This document shows, piece by piece, positions 15,764 through 24,345 of a stretch of DNA of 64,000 nucleotides. The stretch is from Caldatribacterium sp051549785 (lineage in GTDB: Bacteria > Atribacterota > Atribacteria > Atribacterales > Caldatribacteriaceae), in assembly GCF_051549785.1 (NCBI RefSeq), contig NZ_CP189974.1, forward strand, positions 1,612,001 through 1,676,000. Reading direction: 5' to 3'. The position numbers were made by a program, and so were the translations under genes. The notes below the pieces were generated by a model. It worked only from the letters and a program-made list of their open reading frames with translations. It did no database searches and was not told where the DNA came from. Each line of letters starts with the position of its first letter. Positions within the stretch are counted from its first letter, which is position 1.

Positions 15764-17077
15764 TTAGTAGAGTTCGAGGTACCTTTCGATTTCCCAGGGA
15801 TGGACTGCCCGCTGGAACTCTTCCCATTCCTGGCGCTTGGCCTTGAGGAAGTAGTCGAGAATGTGGGGAGTCAGGGCACTCTTGACGACCTCGTCCTTCT
15901 CCAGCGCACAGAGAGCCTCTCCAAGGCTTCGCGGCAGATGACGGATGCCCCACTCCTCCCGCTCTTCAGGGGTGAGGTCGTAGAGATTGACGTTATTGCA
16001 GGGACGGCCAGGATCAAGCCCCCGTTCAATACCGTCAATCCCGGCTTTCAGGATGACAGCAAAGGCAAGGTAAGGATTGCAGGAAGGGTCAGGACTGCGG
16101 AACTCAGCCCGTGTCCCCTTCCCCCGCTGAGGCGGAACCCGAACCAGAGGACTCCGGTTTTTCTCGGCCCAGGCAATGTACACGGGGGCTTCATACCCTG
16201 GAACGAGACGCTTGTAGGAATTCACCAGGGGGTTGGTGATGGCAGTGATGGCAGGAGCGTGCTCAAGAAGACCCGCGATGAAGCCCTTGGCAACACGACT
16301 CAGGCCATCGGGACTCTGAGGGTCGTAGAAGAGGTTCTCCTCACCCCGGAAGAGCGAAAGGTGCGTGTGCATTCCTGACCCGGGAACGCCATAGAGGGGC
16401 TTGGGCATGAAGGTTGCAATGTACCCCTTTCGAAGGGCGAGGGTCTTCACCGCGAGTTTCAGGGTGATGAGATTATCGGCGATTTTCAGGGCGTCACCGT
16501 ACTCAAAGTCGATCTCATGTTGCGACGGGGCCACCTCATGGTGCGAGGCTTCAATCCGGAAACCGAGCTCCTCAAGAGCAATGACCATATCCCGCCTGAG
16601 GCTTTCCTCGAGGTCAAGGGGTAAGAGGTCGAAATAGCTCCCATGGTCGCTCGTCACCACCCGTCCTCCTTCGTGTTTCAGGATAAAGAATTCCGCCTCT
16701 GTTCCAACCTTCAGTTCATACCCTTTCTTCCGCGCCTCCTCAAGGACCCGCTTGAGGTTGGTTCGAGGGCAGCCTTCAAAAGGACTGCCGTCGGGCCGGC
16801 GAACATCGCAGATCACCCTGGCAACCCGTTCCTCCTCCCAGGGGCAGACGATGAACGTATCAAGATCAGGGACAAGCTTCATATCCGACTCCTCAATCCG
16901 GACAAACCCCTGAATGGAGGAACCGTCGAAATTCACCCCTTCTTCCAAAGCCACTGGGAGCTTCTTCGCCGGAATTTCGACATTTTTGGGAATACCCAGA
17001 ACATCCACAAATTGTAGACGTACAAAACGGATACCCGCTTGCTCAACCTCTTGAAGGACTTCCCGAACTTCCCGCAT
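15764..17077 (-). CDS. glnA: Glutamine synthetase, type I
   Basis: 437 residues, the size of the shorter GSI-alpha group. Motifs: NFDGSSIQGF near residue 49, GTEAEFFIL with metal-binding Glu, the ammonia-pocket region, PGSGMHTHLSLF with metal-binding Glu/His, NPLVNSYKRLVPGYEAP, and the glutamate-binding NRSPLVRVP. I see no tyrosine adenylylation loop of the enterobacterial type, so regulation is probably by feedback. It starts 3 bases after the argH stop, so it is the last gene of the arginine operon and is probably under the arginine T-box, which is an uncommon link. Confidence 0.95.
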   Translation of the reverse strand: MREVREVLQEVEQAGIRFVRLQFVDVLGIPKNVEIPAKKLPVALEEGVNFDGSSIQGFVRIEESDMKLVPDLDTFIVCPWEEERVARVICDVRRPDGSPFEGCPRTNLKRVLEEARKKGYELKVGTEAEFFILKHEGGRVVTSDHGSYFDLLPLDLEESLRRDMVIALEELGFRIEASHHEVAPSQHEIDFEYGDALKIADNLITLKLAVKTLALRKGYIATFMPKPLYGVPGSGMHTHLSLFRGEENLFYDPQSPDGLSRVAKGFIAGLLEHAPAITAITNPLVNSYKRLVPGYEAPVYIAWAEKNRSPLVRVPPQRGKGTRAEFRSPDPSCNPYLAFAVILKAGIDGIERGLDPGRPCNNVNLYDLTPEEREEWGIRHLPRSLGEALCALEKDEVVKSALTPHILDYFLKAKRQEWEEFQRAVHPWEIERYLELY

Positions 17078-17080
17078 CGT

Positions 17081-18526
17081 TCATCGCCTCTTTTCTCCCA
17101 CAAGCTCTCTGAAGCTTTTCTGCCACTCCTTCTTGAGCCCTGCGATTTCCTCTTGTTCTTTCTCCACATACGCCCTTCCTTCGGCGCACATTCTCAGGAC
17201 TTCCCCAGGTGCGGTGCTCCCAAAAGTGGACTTCCGGGCTACAGATCTCTCCTCCAAAACCACCATCTGTACTCCCTCATCGAAAAGATGGGCCCATTCC
17301 CCAAAGTCCTCGGGCACAAGGTCCTTGAGCGTTCTGCCCTCTCCAATGAGTTTCCGCACCACCCTTCCCACGAGCTCATGCGCCTTCCGGAAAGGTAGTC
17401 CCCTGGTAACAAGGTACTCACAGAGGTCTGTGGCGGTTAAGAATCCCTCTTCAAGGGCTCTCCGCATGCGCTCGGGCTGGGGGAAAACATGGTTCACAAG
17501 CCGCGTTGCGATGACCACCACTCCCAGTCCCTCGTTCACCGCCCGGAAAAGAGGACGCTTATCCTGCTGGAGGTCGCGGTTGTAGCTCAAAGGCAGGCCC
17601 TTCAGGGTCACTGCAAGGCTCACCCAGGAGGAGAGGATTTCTCCGGCCTTCCCCCGGATAAGCTCGGCAACGTCAGGGTTCTTCTTTTGAGGCATGATGC
17701 TAGACCCGGTGGTGAAAGCATCGTCAATCGTGAGGAAGGAGAAGAAGGGTGTGCTCCAGAGGACCACCTCCTCGCCAAAACGCGAAAGGTGTAGTGCGAG
17801 AACGGCGAGGGCATGGAGCACATCGAGAATGAAGTCCCGGTCAGAGACGGCGTCCATGGCGTGGTCCTGAACCCGCGGGAAGGCGAGGAGCTCGGCCACG
17901 AAAAAGCGATCAAGGGGGAGCGACGTTCCGCAGAGGGCAGCCGAACCCAGGGGGGAAACGTTGACCCGGCGCAGGGCTTCTTTCAGACGCTCGATATCCC
18001 TCTGGAGCATGAAAAAGTAGGCCAGAAGATGGTACGAGAAGAGCACAGGCTGCGCGGGTTGCAGATGGGTAAAACCGGGCATCACGATATCCCGGTATTC
18101 TTCTGCTCTGCGGAGGAGGGCGCTCTCAAGAGCGAGAACCCCCTCTATGCACTCTGCAACCTTCTCCCGGAGATACAGCCGTTCGTCAAGAACTACCTGG
18201 TCGTTCCGGCTTCTCCCGGTGTGGAGTTTTCCGGCGACTTCTCCAACCCGTTCCCTGAGCGCAATCTCCACGAGGCTGTGCACATCCTCAAAGGGTGAGG
18301 GATCGATCCGCCCGTCCTCAAGGTCACGGTAGACCTCCCGAAGGCCAGAGACAAGGCGATTTTTCTCGTCCTCGCTCAAAAGCCCTGCCCTGGCAAGGCC
18401 AAGGCAGTGGGCAATACTCCCCCAGATATCATAGGGGTACAAGAGGTAGTCATCCCCGATAGAGGTCGAAAAGGAGAAGACCTCGGCATCGAGGTCCTTC
18501 TCCATCCGACTTCCCCACAGTTTCAT
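17081..18526 (-). CDS. argH: Argininosuccinate lyase
   Basis: About 481 residues, fumarase/aspartase superfamily. The signature GSSIMPQKKNPDVAELIRGK around residues 277-296 contains the catalytic Ser; HTGRSRNDQVV and GFTHLQPAQPV are also present. It releases arginine and fumarate. ATG at 18526 is preceded by AGGGTGAG at good spacing and falls one base after the argG stop; a GTG at 18535 is an alternative. Confidence 0.96.
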   Translation of the reverse strand: MKLWGSRMEKDLDAEVFSFSTSIGDDYLLYPYDIWGSIAHCLGLARAGLLSEDEKNRLVSGLREVYRDLEDGRIDPSPFEDVHSLVEIALRERVGEVAGKLHTGRSRNDQVVLDERLYLREKVAECIEGVLALESALLRRAEEYRDIVMPGFTHLQPAQPVLFSYHLLAYFFMLQRDIERLKEALRRVNVSPLGSAALCGTSLPLDRFFVAELLAFPRVQDHAMDAVSDRDFILDVLHALAVLALHLSRFGEEVVLWSTPFFSFLTIDDAFTTGSSIMPQKKNPDVAELIRGKAGEILSSWVSLAVTLKGLPLSYNRDLQQDKRPLFRAVNEGLGVVVIATRLVNHVFPQPERMRRALEEGFLTATDLCEYLVTRGLPFRKAHELVGRVVRKLIGEGRTLKDLVPEDFGEWAHLFDEGVQMVVLEERSVARKSTFGSTAPGEVLRMCAEGRAYVEKEQEEIAGLKKEWQKSFRELVGEKRR

Positions 18527-18527
18527 G

Positions 18528-19748
18528 TCACTCACCCTGTTTCTTGCGACAGCGCCTCAGGACTACCGCCTGCGTCCGGGAAGGAAGGCCCCAGATGGTG
18601 ATGAATCCCTCGCTGGCTTTGTGGTCGAAGAGGTCCCCCTTGTCGTAGGTGGCAAGGGCAAAGTCGTAGAGGGAGTACTCGGATTTCCGCCCCACAACAC
18701 GCATGCTACCCTTGTAGAGCTTGATCCGAACCGTTCCGGTAATCCTTCGGGCAAGGCTCCGCATAAAGGCGTCAAGGGCTTCCCGAAGCGGCGAGTACCA
18801 GAGACCTTCGTAGACGAGCTGGGCATACCGCTCCTCAAGGTACGGCTTAAAGTGCGTGACCTCCCTCGGGAGGATGAGCTGCTCCAGATCGCGATAAGCC
18901 TCAAGAAGAATAAGGGCCGCCGGACATTCATACACCTCACGGGATTTGATCCCCACAAGGCGGTTCTCGACATGGTCAATTCTCCCAAAACCGTGTTCTC
19001 CCCCGAGGCGATTGAGTTCCTCCACGAGATTGACCAGGGAGTAGTACTGCCCCTTAAGGAGTCTGGGCACACCCTCTTCAAAACCAATCTCAACGTACGC
19101 CGGTTCATCAGGAGCCTCCAGGGGATTCCTGGTCCAGGCAAAAACGTCTTCGGGAGGTTCAACCCAGGGGTCCTCAAGCACACCGCATTCGATGCTCCGT
19201 CCCCAAATATTCTGGTCGATACTGTACGGCCGTTCAAGCGTGACGGGCACGGGGATTCCATGAGCACTGGCGTACTCTATTTCTTCCTCCCGAGTCCATC
19301 CCCACACCCGTGCCGGAGCAATCACCTTGAGGTCAGGATTGAGCGACGCCACAGCAACCTCAATCCTCACCTGGTCATTGCCCTTCCCGGTACAGCCATG
19401 GGCCACCATAGTCGCGCCTTTCTCCTCGGCCACCTTCACCAGGTACTTGGCAATGAGGGGTCGGGAAAGCGCCGTAGAAAGGGGATACCGCTTTTCATAG
19501 ATTGCTCCTGCCCAGAGCGCCGGGAGAACATATTCGTTCAGGAACTCCTCCTTAACGTCAAAAACCAGAGCCTCTTTCGCACCGATACTCAGGGCCTTTT
19601 TCTGAATCTCGGCGACGTCTTTCCCCTGTCCGAGGTCCAGCGTCACCGCGTAGACCTCCGCCTGGAATTCCTCCTGGAGCCAGCGTATGGCTACCGAAGT
19701 ATCAAGCCCCCCCGAATATGCCAGAACGACCTTTTTGGTTGCACCCAT
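18528..19748 (-). CDS. argG: Argininosuccinate synthase
   Basis: About 406 residues. The PP-loop ATP-binding motif VVLAYSGGLDTSVA is at the N-terminus, with HGCTGKGNDQVR and SIDQNIWGRSIE further on. It joins citrulline and aspartate using ATP. ATG at 19748 follows a GGGGG run; the frame remains open upstream to 19868, but those residues are read out of frame from the argD 3' end. The carbamoyl phosphate and ornithine carbamoyltransferase genes (carAB, argF) are not in this operon. Confidence 0.96.
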   Translation of the reverse strand: MGATKKVVLAYSGGLDTSVAIRWLQEEFQAEVYAVTLDLGQGKDVAEIQKKALSIGAKEALVFDVKEEFLNEYVLPALWAGAIYEKRYPLSTALSRPLIAKYLVKVAEEKGATMVAHGCTGKGNDQVRIEVAVASLNPDLKVIAPARVWGWTREEEIEYASAHGIPVPVTLERPYSIDQNIWGRSIECGVLEDPWVEPPEDVFAWTRNPLEAPDEPAYVEIGFEEGVPRLLKGQYYSLVNLVEELNRLGGEHGFGRIDHVENRLVGIKSREVYECPAALILLEAYRDLEQLILPREVTHFKPYLEERYAQLVYEGLWYSPLREALDAFMRSLARRITGTVRIKLYKGSMRVVGRKSEYSLYDFALATYDKGDLFDHKASEGFITIWGLPSRTQAVVLRRCRKKQGE

Positions 19749-19765
19749 CGTCCAAAACCCCCTTT

Positions 19766-20959
19766 TCAAAGACCTCCAAGAACCTCTCGCAGGACACCTA
19801 CACCGTGGCGAATTTCCTCCTCGCCGATGACAAGCGGAGGCAAAAAGCGGAGCGTGTCCTCGTTGCACGCGTTCACAAGGACCTTCCGTTCGAACATGCG
19901 GTGCGCCACCTCCTTCGCCTTCCCCGGGACTTCAAGCCCCCACATGAGGCCCATTCCCCGGACTTCCCGAACCATTTCCGGGAAGTCACGACGAAGGGAT
20001 TCCAGCTCCTGTCCAAAAAGCGCGCCCTTTTGCCGCACGGACTCAAGAAAAGCCTCACTGGCAATGGTGTCCACCACAACGCAGGCACTCCGGGCAGCAA
20101 CGGGATTCCCCCCAAAAGTGCTCCCGTGGTCTCCTTTCCTGGTAATGGCAACCACCTTCTCGTTCACGAGGACTGCCCCAATGGGGAGACCTCCTCCCAA
20201 CCCTTTAGCCAGGGTCACGATGTCCGGAATCACCCCAAAGTGCTGAAAGGCAAACAGAGACCCCAGCCTTCCAAGACCACATTGTACCTCATCGAAAATG
20301 AGGAGCACATCCTGTTCATCGCAGATACTCCGGAGGGCAGCAAGAAACTGCGGACTGCAGGGGTATACCCCCCCTTCCCCCTGGACCGGTTCAACGATGA
20401 TAGCGCAGACTTCTTCTTTGAGGAGTCGCCGGACGCTCTCGATGTCGTTGAGATCCGCAAAAGAAATCCCCGGCGGGAAGGGATCAAGGTCCTGGTGGAA
20501 CTTCTCCTGTCCGGTCAGGCCCAGGGTAAGCAGCGTCCTCCCGTGGAAGGACCGGCGAAAGGCGATATAGGCGTACCGGTTGCCGTGCTTTCTCTTTCCG
20601 TAGAAACGGGCCATCTTGAGGGCCACCTCGTTCGCCTCGGCACCGCTGTTGACGAAGAAAACCCTTGCAAAACCAGAGTACCGGACAAGGCGTTCAGCAA
20701 GCTCCACCTGGGGAACGTTGTAGTAAAGGTTGGAGGTATGGATCACCCGTTCTACTTCGTCGTGAATGGCTTCCTTGAGAGGTCGGTAATCGTATCCCAG
20801 GAGGTTGACCGAAATGCCCCCAACAAGGTCAAGGTACGCATGTCCCTCAGGGTCGAAAAGATAGGACCCCCTTCCTCCGGTGAAAACCACTGGCATCCTC
20901 TGGTATGTCCCCAGGAAATACCGTGCTTCCTTCTCGATAACTTCAAGTGATGTCACCAT
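19766..20959 (-). CDS. argD: Acetylornithine aminotransferase
   Basis: 397 residues, class III PLP aminotransferase. FVNSGAEANEVALKMAR and LIFDEVQCGLGR are present, and the PLP Lys is in TLAKGLGGGLPIGAVL near residue 264. It makes N-acetylornithine from the semialdehyde produced by ArgC. It may also serve lysine synthesis, although this organism has dapL, which makes that role unnecessary. ATG at 20959 lies just after the argB stop at 20962. Confidence 0.93.
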   Translation of the reverse strand: MVTSLEVIEKEARYFLGTYQRMPVVFTGGRGSYLFDPEGHAYLDLVGGISVNLLGYDYRPLKEAIHDEVERVIHTSNLYYNVPQVELAERLVRYSGFARVFFVNSGAEANEVALKMARFYGKRKHGNRYAYIAFRRSFHGRTLLTLGLTGQEKFHQDLDPFPPGISFADLNDIESVRRLLKEEVCAIIVEPVQGEGGVYPCSPQFLAALRSICDEQDVLLIFDEVQCGLGRLGSLFAFQHFGVIPDIVTLAKGLGGGLPIGAVLVNEKVVAITRKGDHGSTFGGNPVAARSACVVVDTIASEAFLESVRQKGALFGQELESLRRDFPEMVREVRGMGLMWGLEVPGKAKEVAHRMFERKVLVNACNEDTLRFLPPLVIGEEEIRHGVGVLREVLGGL

Positions 20960-20961
20960 CT

Positions 20962-21768
20962 TCAGGATCCCTCCAGGACAATCCTTGTGCCGGAAAGCCT
21001 TCCTCCCCTGCAGAGCTCAGGAAGGCGCACAACCTCACTTCCTTCGCTAATGAACACCTCACGAACGCACCCCCTGAGGATGCGCAGCAGGGCCTGGAGC
21101 TTAGGAACCATCCCCCCGCGTATCCTCCCCTCCGCAATGAGGCGTTCCATCTCTGCCGGGGTCAGGGTTGCAATCAGGGAATCCCGATTCTCGGGATCCT
21201 GTAGTACCCCGGGAACGTCGGAGAAGAACACCAGGTACTCTGCCTGCAGTGAACGAGCAATGTGAGCGGCAACCCAGTCGGCGTTGACGTTCAGTGCCTG
21301 CCACTCTGAATCCCCACAGACTGGGGAAACGACGGGGACAAACCCGTGCGCCCAGAGGGCATGGAGGATGCGCGGGTCGACCTGTGCAACATCTCCCACC
21401 TGCCCAAGGTCGATTGCCCGACCGTTTTTCTCCACCACATACCGCTCGCCTCTTAAGAAAAAGGCATCCCGTCCACTGATCCCACAGGCTGGAATGCCAG
21501 AGCGCAAAAAGGCGCCGACCAGCATCTTGTTGAGGAGGCCGCTTAAAACCATCTCAATGACGTCCATCTCTTCTTTCGGGGTGACCCGAAGTCCATCGAC
21601 AAACTGTGGTACTTTTCCCATCCTCTGCAGGACTTCTGAAAGCTGTGGCCCTCCTCCATGGACCACCACCACCTGAGCACCTTCTGCAAGGAGCTCCCGC
21701 ACCGCCTGAGGGAGCGTCTCTTCATTCGGCGTCAGGAGTTTTCCGCTGACCTTCACCACGAACCTCAT
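20962..21768 (-). CDS. argB: Acetylglutamate kinase
   Basis: 268 residues, amino-acid kinase fold. KVSGKLL and VVVVHGGGPQLSEV form the phosphate-binding glycine loop, then FVDGLRVTPKEEMDVIEMVLSG recognises the substrate, and ALNVNADWVAAHIA and GGMVPKL (catalytic Lys) complete the site. The N-terminal helix used for arginine-sensitive hexamers is absent (the protein starts MRFVVKVSG), so it may be less arginine-sensitive; this suits a cyclic pathway with ArgJ. A LysW-dependent aminoadipate kinase is less likely because the whole operon is for arginine. Confidence 0.9.
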   Translation of the reverse strand: MRFVVKVSGKLLTPNEETLPQAVRELLAEGAQVVVVHGGGPQLSEVLQRMGKVPQFVDGLRVTPKEEMDVIEMVLSGLLNKMLVGAFLRSGIPACGISGRDAFFLRGERYVVEKNGRAIDLGQVGDVAQVDPRILHALWAHGFVPVVSPVCGDSEWQALNVNADWVAAHIARSLQAEYLVFFSDVPGVLQDPENRDSLIATLTPAEMERLIAEGRIRGGMVPKLQALLRILRGCVREVFISEGSEVVRLPELCRGGRLSGTRIVLEGS

Positions 21769-21785
21769 GGGAACTCCTCCTTGCC

Positions 21786-23000
21786 TTAGCTATAGCGGCT
21801 ATTGATACGCACGTAATCGAGGGAAAGGTCACAGGTCCAAACACTAAAGGAGGCGTCTCCGAGTCCCAGATGAACATCAATGGTGATCTCTTTCCGGCCC
21901 ATGACTCTTCTGAGTTCCTCCCGTGACGCCTCTTCTGCCCGCATGCCCCAGCGCACACAGGGGACACCGTTGAGGAAAACGTGAATTCGCGAAAGGTCCA
22001 GAGGGACACCGCTCCGCCCCAGGGCGGCCATGATGCGTCCCCAGTTTGGATCCTCACCAAAAAGTGCGGTTTTTACAAGGGGCGATTCTGCGATGGTGAA
22101 GGCACAGCGCTTCGCCTCTTCTTCGCTCCGAGCTCCCCACACGCTGACCGTCACGAACTTGGTCGCCCCTTCCCCATCCCGGGCAAGGTCCCTGGCAAGC
22201 TCTTCACACACGAAAAAGAGCGCCTCACGAAAGAGGGAAAGGCCTGAAGAGCCCTCAAGGAACACCCCACTTTTCCCGTTGGCCAAAAGCAAGACCATGT
22301 CATTGGTGCTCGTGTCCCCGTCCACAGTCACCCGATGGAAACTCCTGTCCACCGCTTCATGGAGCAATCTCTCAAGATCCTCACGGGAAAGTGCAGCGTC
22401 CGTGATGAGAAAAGCCAGCATGGTCGCAAGGTTTGGCCGAATCATCCCGGCCCCCTTCGCAATGCCCGCAAGGTGAACCGTCCGTCCACCGGTGGAGAAC
22501 GCGACAGCCCGTTCTTTGGGAAAGGTGTCGGTAGTCATGATGGCCTTGGCAGTTTCCCGACTCGATTTTTTCTCCGGGAGAATCGCCGCAAGGCGCCGCA
22601 ATCCCTCGTCGATTCTCTCGAGGGGGAGGAACTCTCCGATGACCCCGGTGGAGGCTACGGCAACAAGATCAACGCTTGGGATACCGAAGTACTGGGCTGC
22701 CTTTTCTGCCACCCACTCGGCGTCCTCCTCCCCTTTTTTGCCGGTGCACGCATTGGCCACACCGCTATTCACAACCACAAGCTGGAGGTAACCCCTCCTT
22801 TCCAGGTGTCGCTTCGTGACGAGAACCGGTGCCGCCTTCACCTCGTTTTTCGTGAACATCCCCGCCGCAACAGCAGGGGTCTCCGAAAGGATCACCGCAA
22901 GGTCATTTTTCTCTTTCTTGATACCGCAGTGAATGCCAAAAGACGAAAACCCCAGAACAGCATCCAGTCCTTCCTCAAGGATGGAAAAACGCTCCTGCAT
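21786..23000 (-). CDS. argJ: Bifunctional ornithine acetyltransferase/N-acetylglutamate synthase
   Basis: About 404 residues. ArgJ is an autoproteolytic Ntn hydrolase; the cleavage site lies in GMIRPNLATMLAFLITDA, between Ala and the nucleophile Thr of ATML. It recycles the acetyl group from acetylornithine to glutamate. I favour ATG 23000 because AGGAGGTTT lies eight bases upstream; an ATG at 23018 forms an ATGA overlap with argC and adds six residues. It ends SLDYVRINSRYS, as is usual for the family. Confidence 0.95.
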   Translation of the reverse strand: MQERFSILEEGLDAVLGFSSFGIHCGIKKEKNDLAVILSETPAVAAGMFTKNEVKAAPVLVTKRHLERRGYLQLVVVNSGVANACTGKKGEEDAEWVAEKAAQYFGIPSVDLVAVASTGVIGEFLPLERIDEGLRRLAAILPEKKSSRETAKAIMTTDTFPKERAVAFSTGGRTVHLAGIAKGAGMIRPNLATMLAFLITDAALSREDLERLLHEAVDRSFHRVTVDGDTSTNDMVLLLANGKSGVFLEGSSGLSLFREALFFVCEELARDLARDGEGATKFVTVSVWGARSEEEAKRCAFTIAESPLVKTALFGEDPNWGRIMAALGRSGVPLDLSRIHVFLNGVPCVRWGMRAEEASREELRRVMGRKEITIDVHLGLGDASFSVWTCDLSLDYVRINSRYS

Positions 23001-23014
23001 TTCCTCAAACCTCC

Positions 23015-24046
23015 TCATGGGTAGAGGACTCCCCCAGGAAGACCCACTCGCTCGTCGATGCCGAACATAACGTTGAGATTCTGCACCGCCTGACCCGAAG
23101 CCCCCTTGGTGAGGTTGTCAATGGCCGAAACGACGACGACATTTCGCGCTCCAACTTTTTTTAGACCCAGGTCGATGAAGTTTGAGCCCACCACCCACTT
23201 TAGTTCAGGGAAACGACCCCGGGGGAAGACCCTCACCCAGGGCTCCTCCGAAAAAGCCTGCTCCCAGAGGATCAAAAGGTCCTCCTCGGACACTTCCTTC
23301 GCCAGGGTGATGTACATCGTGCTCAGAATCCCCCTCTTCACGGGGAGGAGGTGAGGGACGAAGTACACCTCGCTTTCTTTCCCTCCAAGGGCTGAGAGCT
23401 GTTCCGCGATCTCGGGACCATGCCGGTGCGTCCCGATGCTGTAGGCCCGGAGGTTCTCGTCAACCTCACAGAAGTGCAGATCTTCACTGGCCTTCTTTCC
23501 GGCCCCGGAGACGCCGGATTTACTGTCCACGACAATCGGAGGCACAATGAGTCCTTCCCGGAGCAAAGGAAAAAGAGGAATGATGACCGAAGTAGGATAA
23601 CACCCCGGATTCGCAACAAGACGTGCCGTGCGAATGCGTTCCCGGTAAATTTCAGGGAGACCGTATACGGCCTCCCCGAGAAGATGGGGAGCTTTATGGG
23701 GAATGCCGTACCACTGCTCGTAGGTTTCTCTACACCGGAACCGGAAATCCGCACTTAAATCGATAACCCGAGTGACCTCAAGGAGCCCCGGAATGTACTC
23801 CATGGCCACCCCATGAGGAAGGGCCGTGAAGACCACGTCGACTTCCCGGGCACGATCGAGAACCTCCTGACCCGAAATCACAAGGGTAACCCGTTTCCGC
23901 CACGCCGGGCAGTACCCTTCAAGGGACATTCCTGAAAAACGCTCACTGTGAACCCAGGAAATCTCCACCTCAGGATGACCGGCAAGAATTCGGAGAAGCT
24001 CAAGACCGGTGTATCCTGTACCTCCGAGAATCCCAACCCGCACCAT
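23015..24046 (-). CDS. argC: N-acetyl-gamma-glutamyl-phosphate reductase
   Basis: 343 residues. The NADP-binding VGILGGTGYTGLELLRIL is at the N-terminus and the catalytic Cys is in VANPGCYPTS near residue 149; HRHGPEI and VVVSAIDNLTKGASGQAVQNLN are typical. ATG at 24046 is behind AGGGAGTGGAG. The open frame continues upstream to 24145, but that region is the T-box terminator. First gene of the arginine operon. Confidence 0.96.
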   Translation of the reverse strand: MVRVGILGGTGYTGLELLRILAGHPEVEISWVHSERFSGMSLEGYCPAWRKRVTLVISGQEVLDRAREVDVVFTALPHGVAMEYIPGLLEVTRVIDLSADFRFRCRETYEQWYGIPHKAPHLLGEAVYGLPEIYRERIRTARLVANPGCYPTSVIIPLFPLLREGLIVPPIVVDSKSGVSGAGKKASEDLHFCEVDENLRAYSIGTHRHGPEIAEQLSALGGKESEVYFVPHLLPVKRGILSTMYITLAKEVSEEDLLILWEQAFSEEPWVRVFPRGRFPELKWVVGSNFIDLGLKKVGARNVVVVSAIDNLTKGASGQAVQNLNVMFGIDERVGLPGGVLYP

Positions 24047-24064
24047 CTTCTCCACTCCCTTCTG

Positions 24065-24107
24065 AAAGAAAAAGACCCCGCCGGACGACGAGGCCTTCTG
24101 CAGGGGT
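24065..24107 (-). terminator. Intrinsic terminator of the arginine T-box leader
   Basis: ACCCC-T-GC pairs with GC-GGGGT around a GA-rich loop, followed by CTTTTTCTTT, ending about 20 bases before argC. The upstream arm overlaps the region that would otherwise form the antiterminator. Confidence 0.75.
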
Positions 24108-24300
24108 GCGACACGTGCCGCACGGTGCCACCCTGCTCCACTCATTCTGGTAACGGGAAATTCCGGAACACCCTACTTGGGGTGTTTGCCCCGTGCTTCG
24201 GGCTCGGCTCATGGGCTCTCGCAACATCCCGGGACGAGGAGGGGACTTCCACCCTCTCCCCCTCGCTGCACCTCTCCCGTGACCGCCTCCCATTCATCGC
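24065..24300 (-). promoter_or_regulatory. T-box leader of the arginine operon (probably tRNA-Arg, AGA codon)
   Basis: The T-box core AGGGTGGCACCGTG is at 24134-24121. Stem I can be drawn: ATGGG pairs with CCCAT at the base, CGGGA with TCCCG above the specifier loop, and the distal arm has the conserved GGTGGAAGTCC (24253-24243). On the 3' side of the specifier loop the reading is GCG-AGA-G before the closing CCCAT, so AGA (24219-24217) occupies the position held by TGG-G-CCTCA in the trp leader. TGGC would pair with a G discriminator, which many tRNA-Arg(UCU) have. CGA, overlapping AGA, is a second possible reading. No good promoter is obvious. Confidence 0.85.
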
Positions 24301-24345
24301 CTTTCCTTCTTGTCCTCTGTATCTCTCCCAGTAGAAGAAAAAACC

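Noticed and set aside
24047..24145. N-terminal extension of argC (start at 24145)
   Set aside because: The frame runs through the arginine T-box and its terminator; the family start is VRVGILGGTGYTG.
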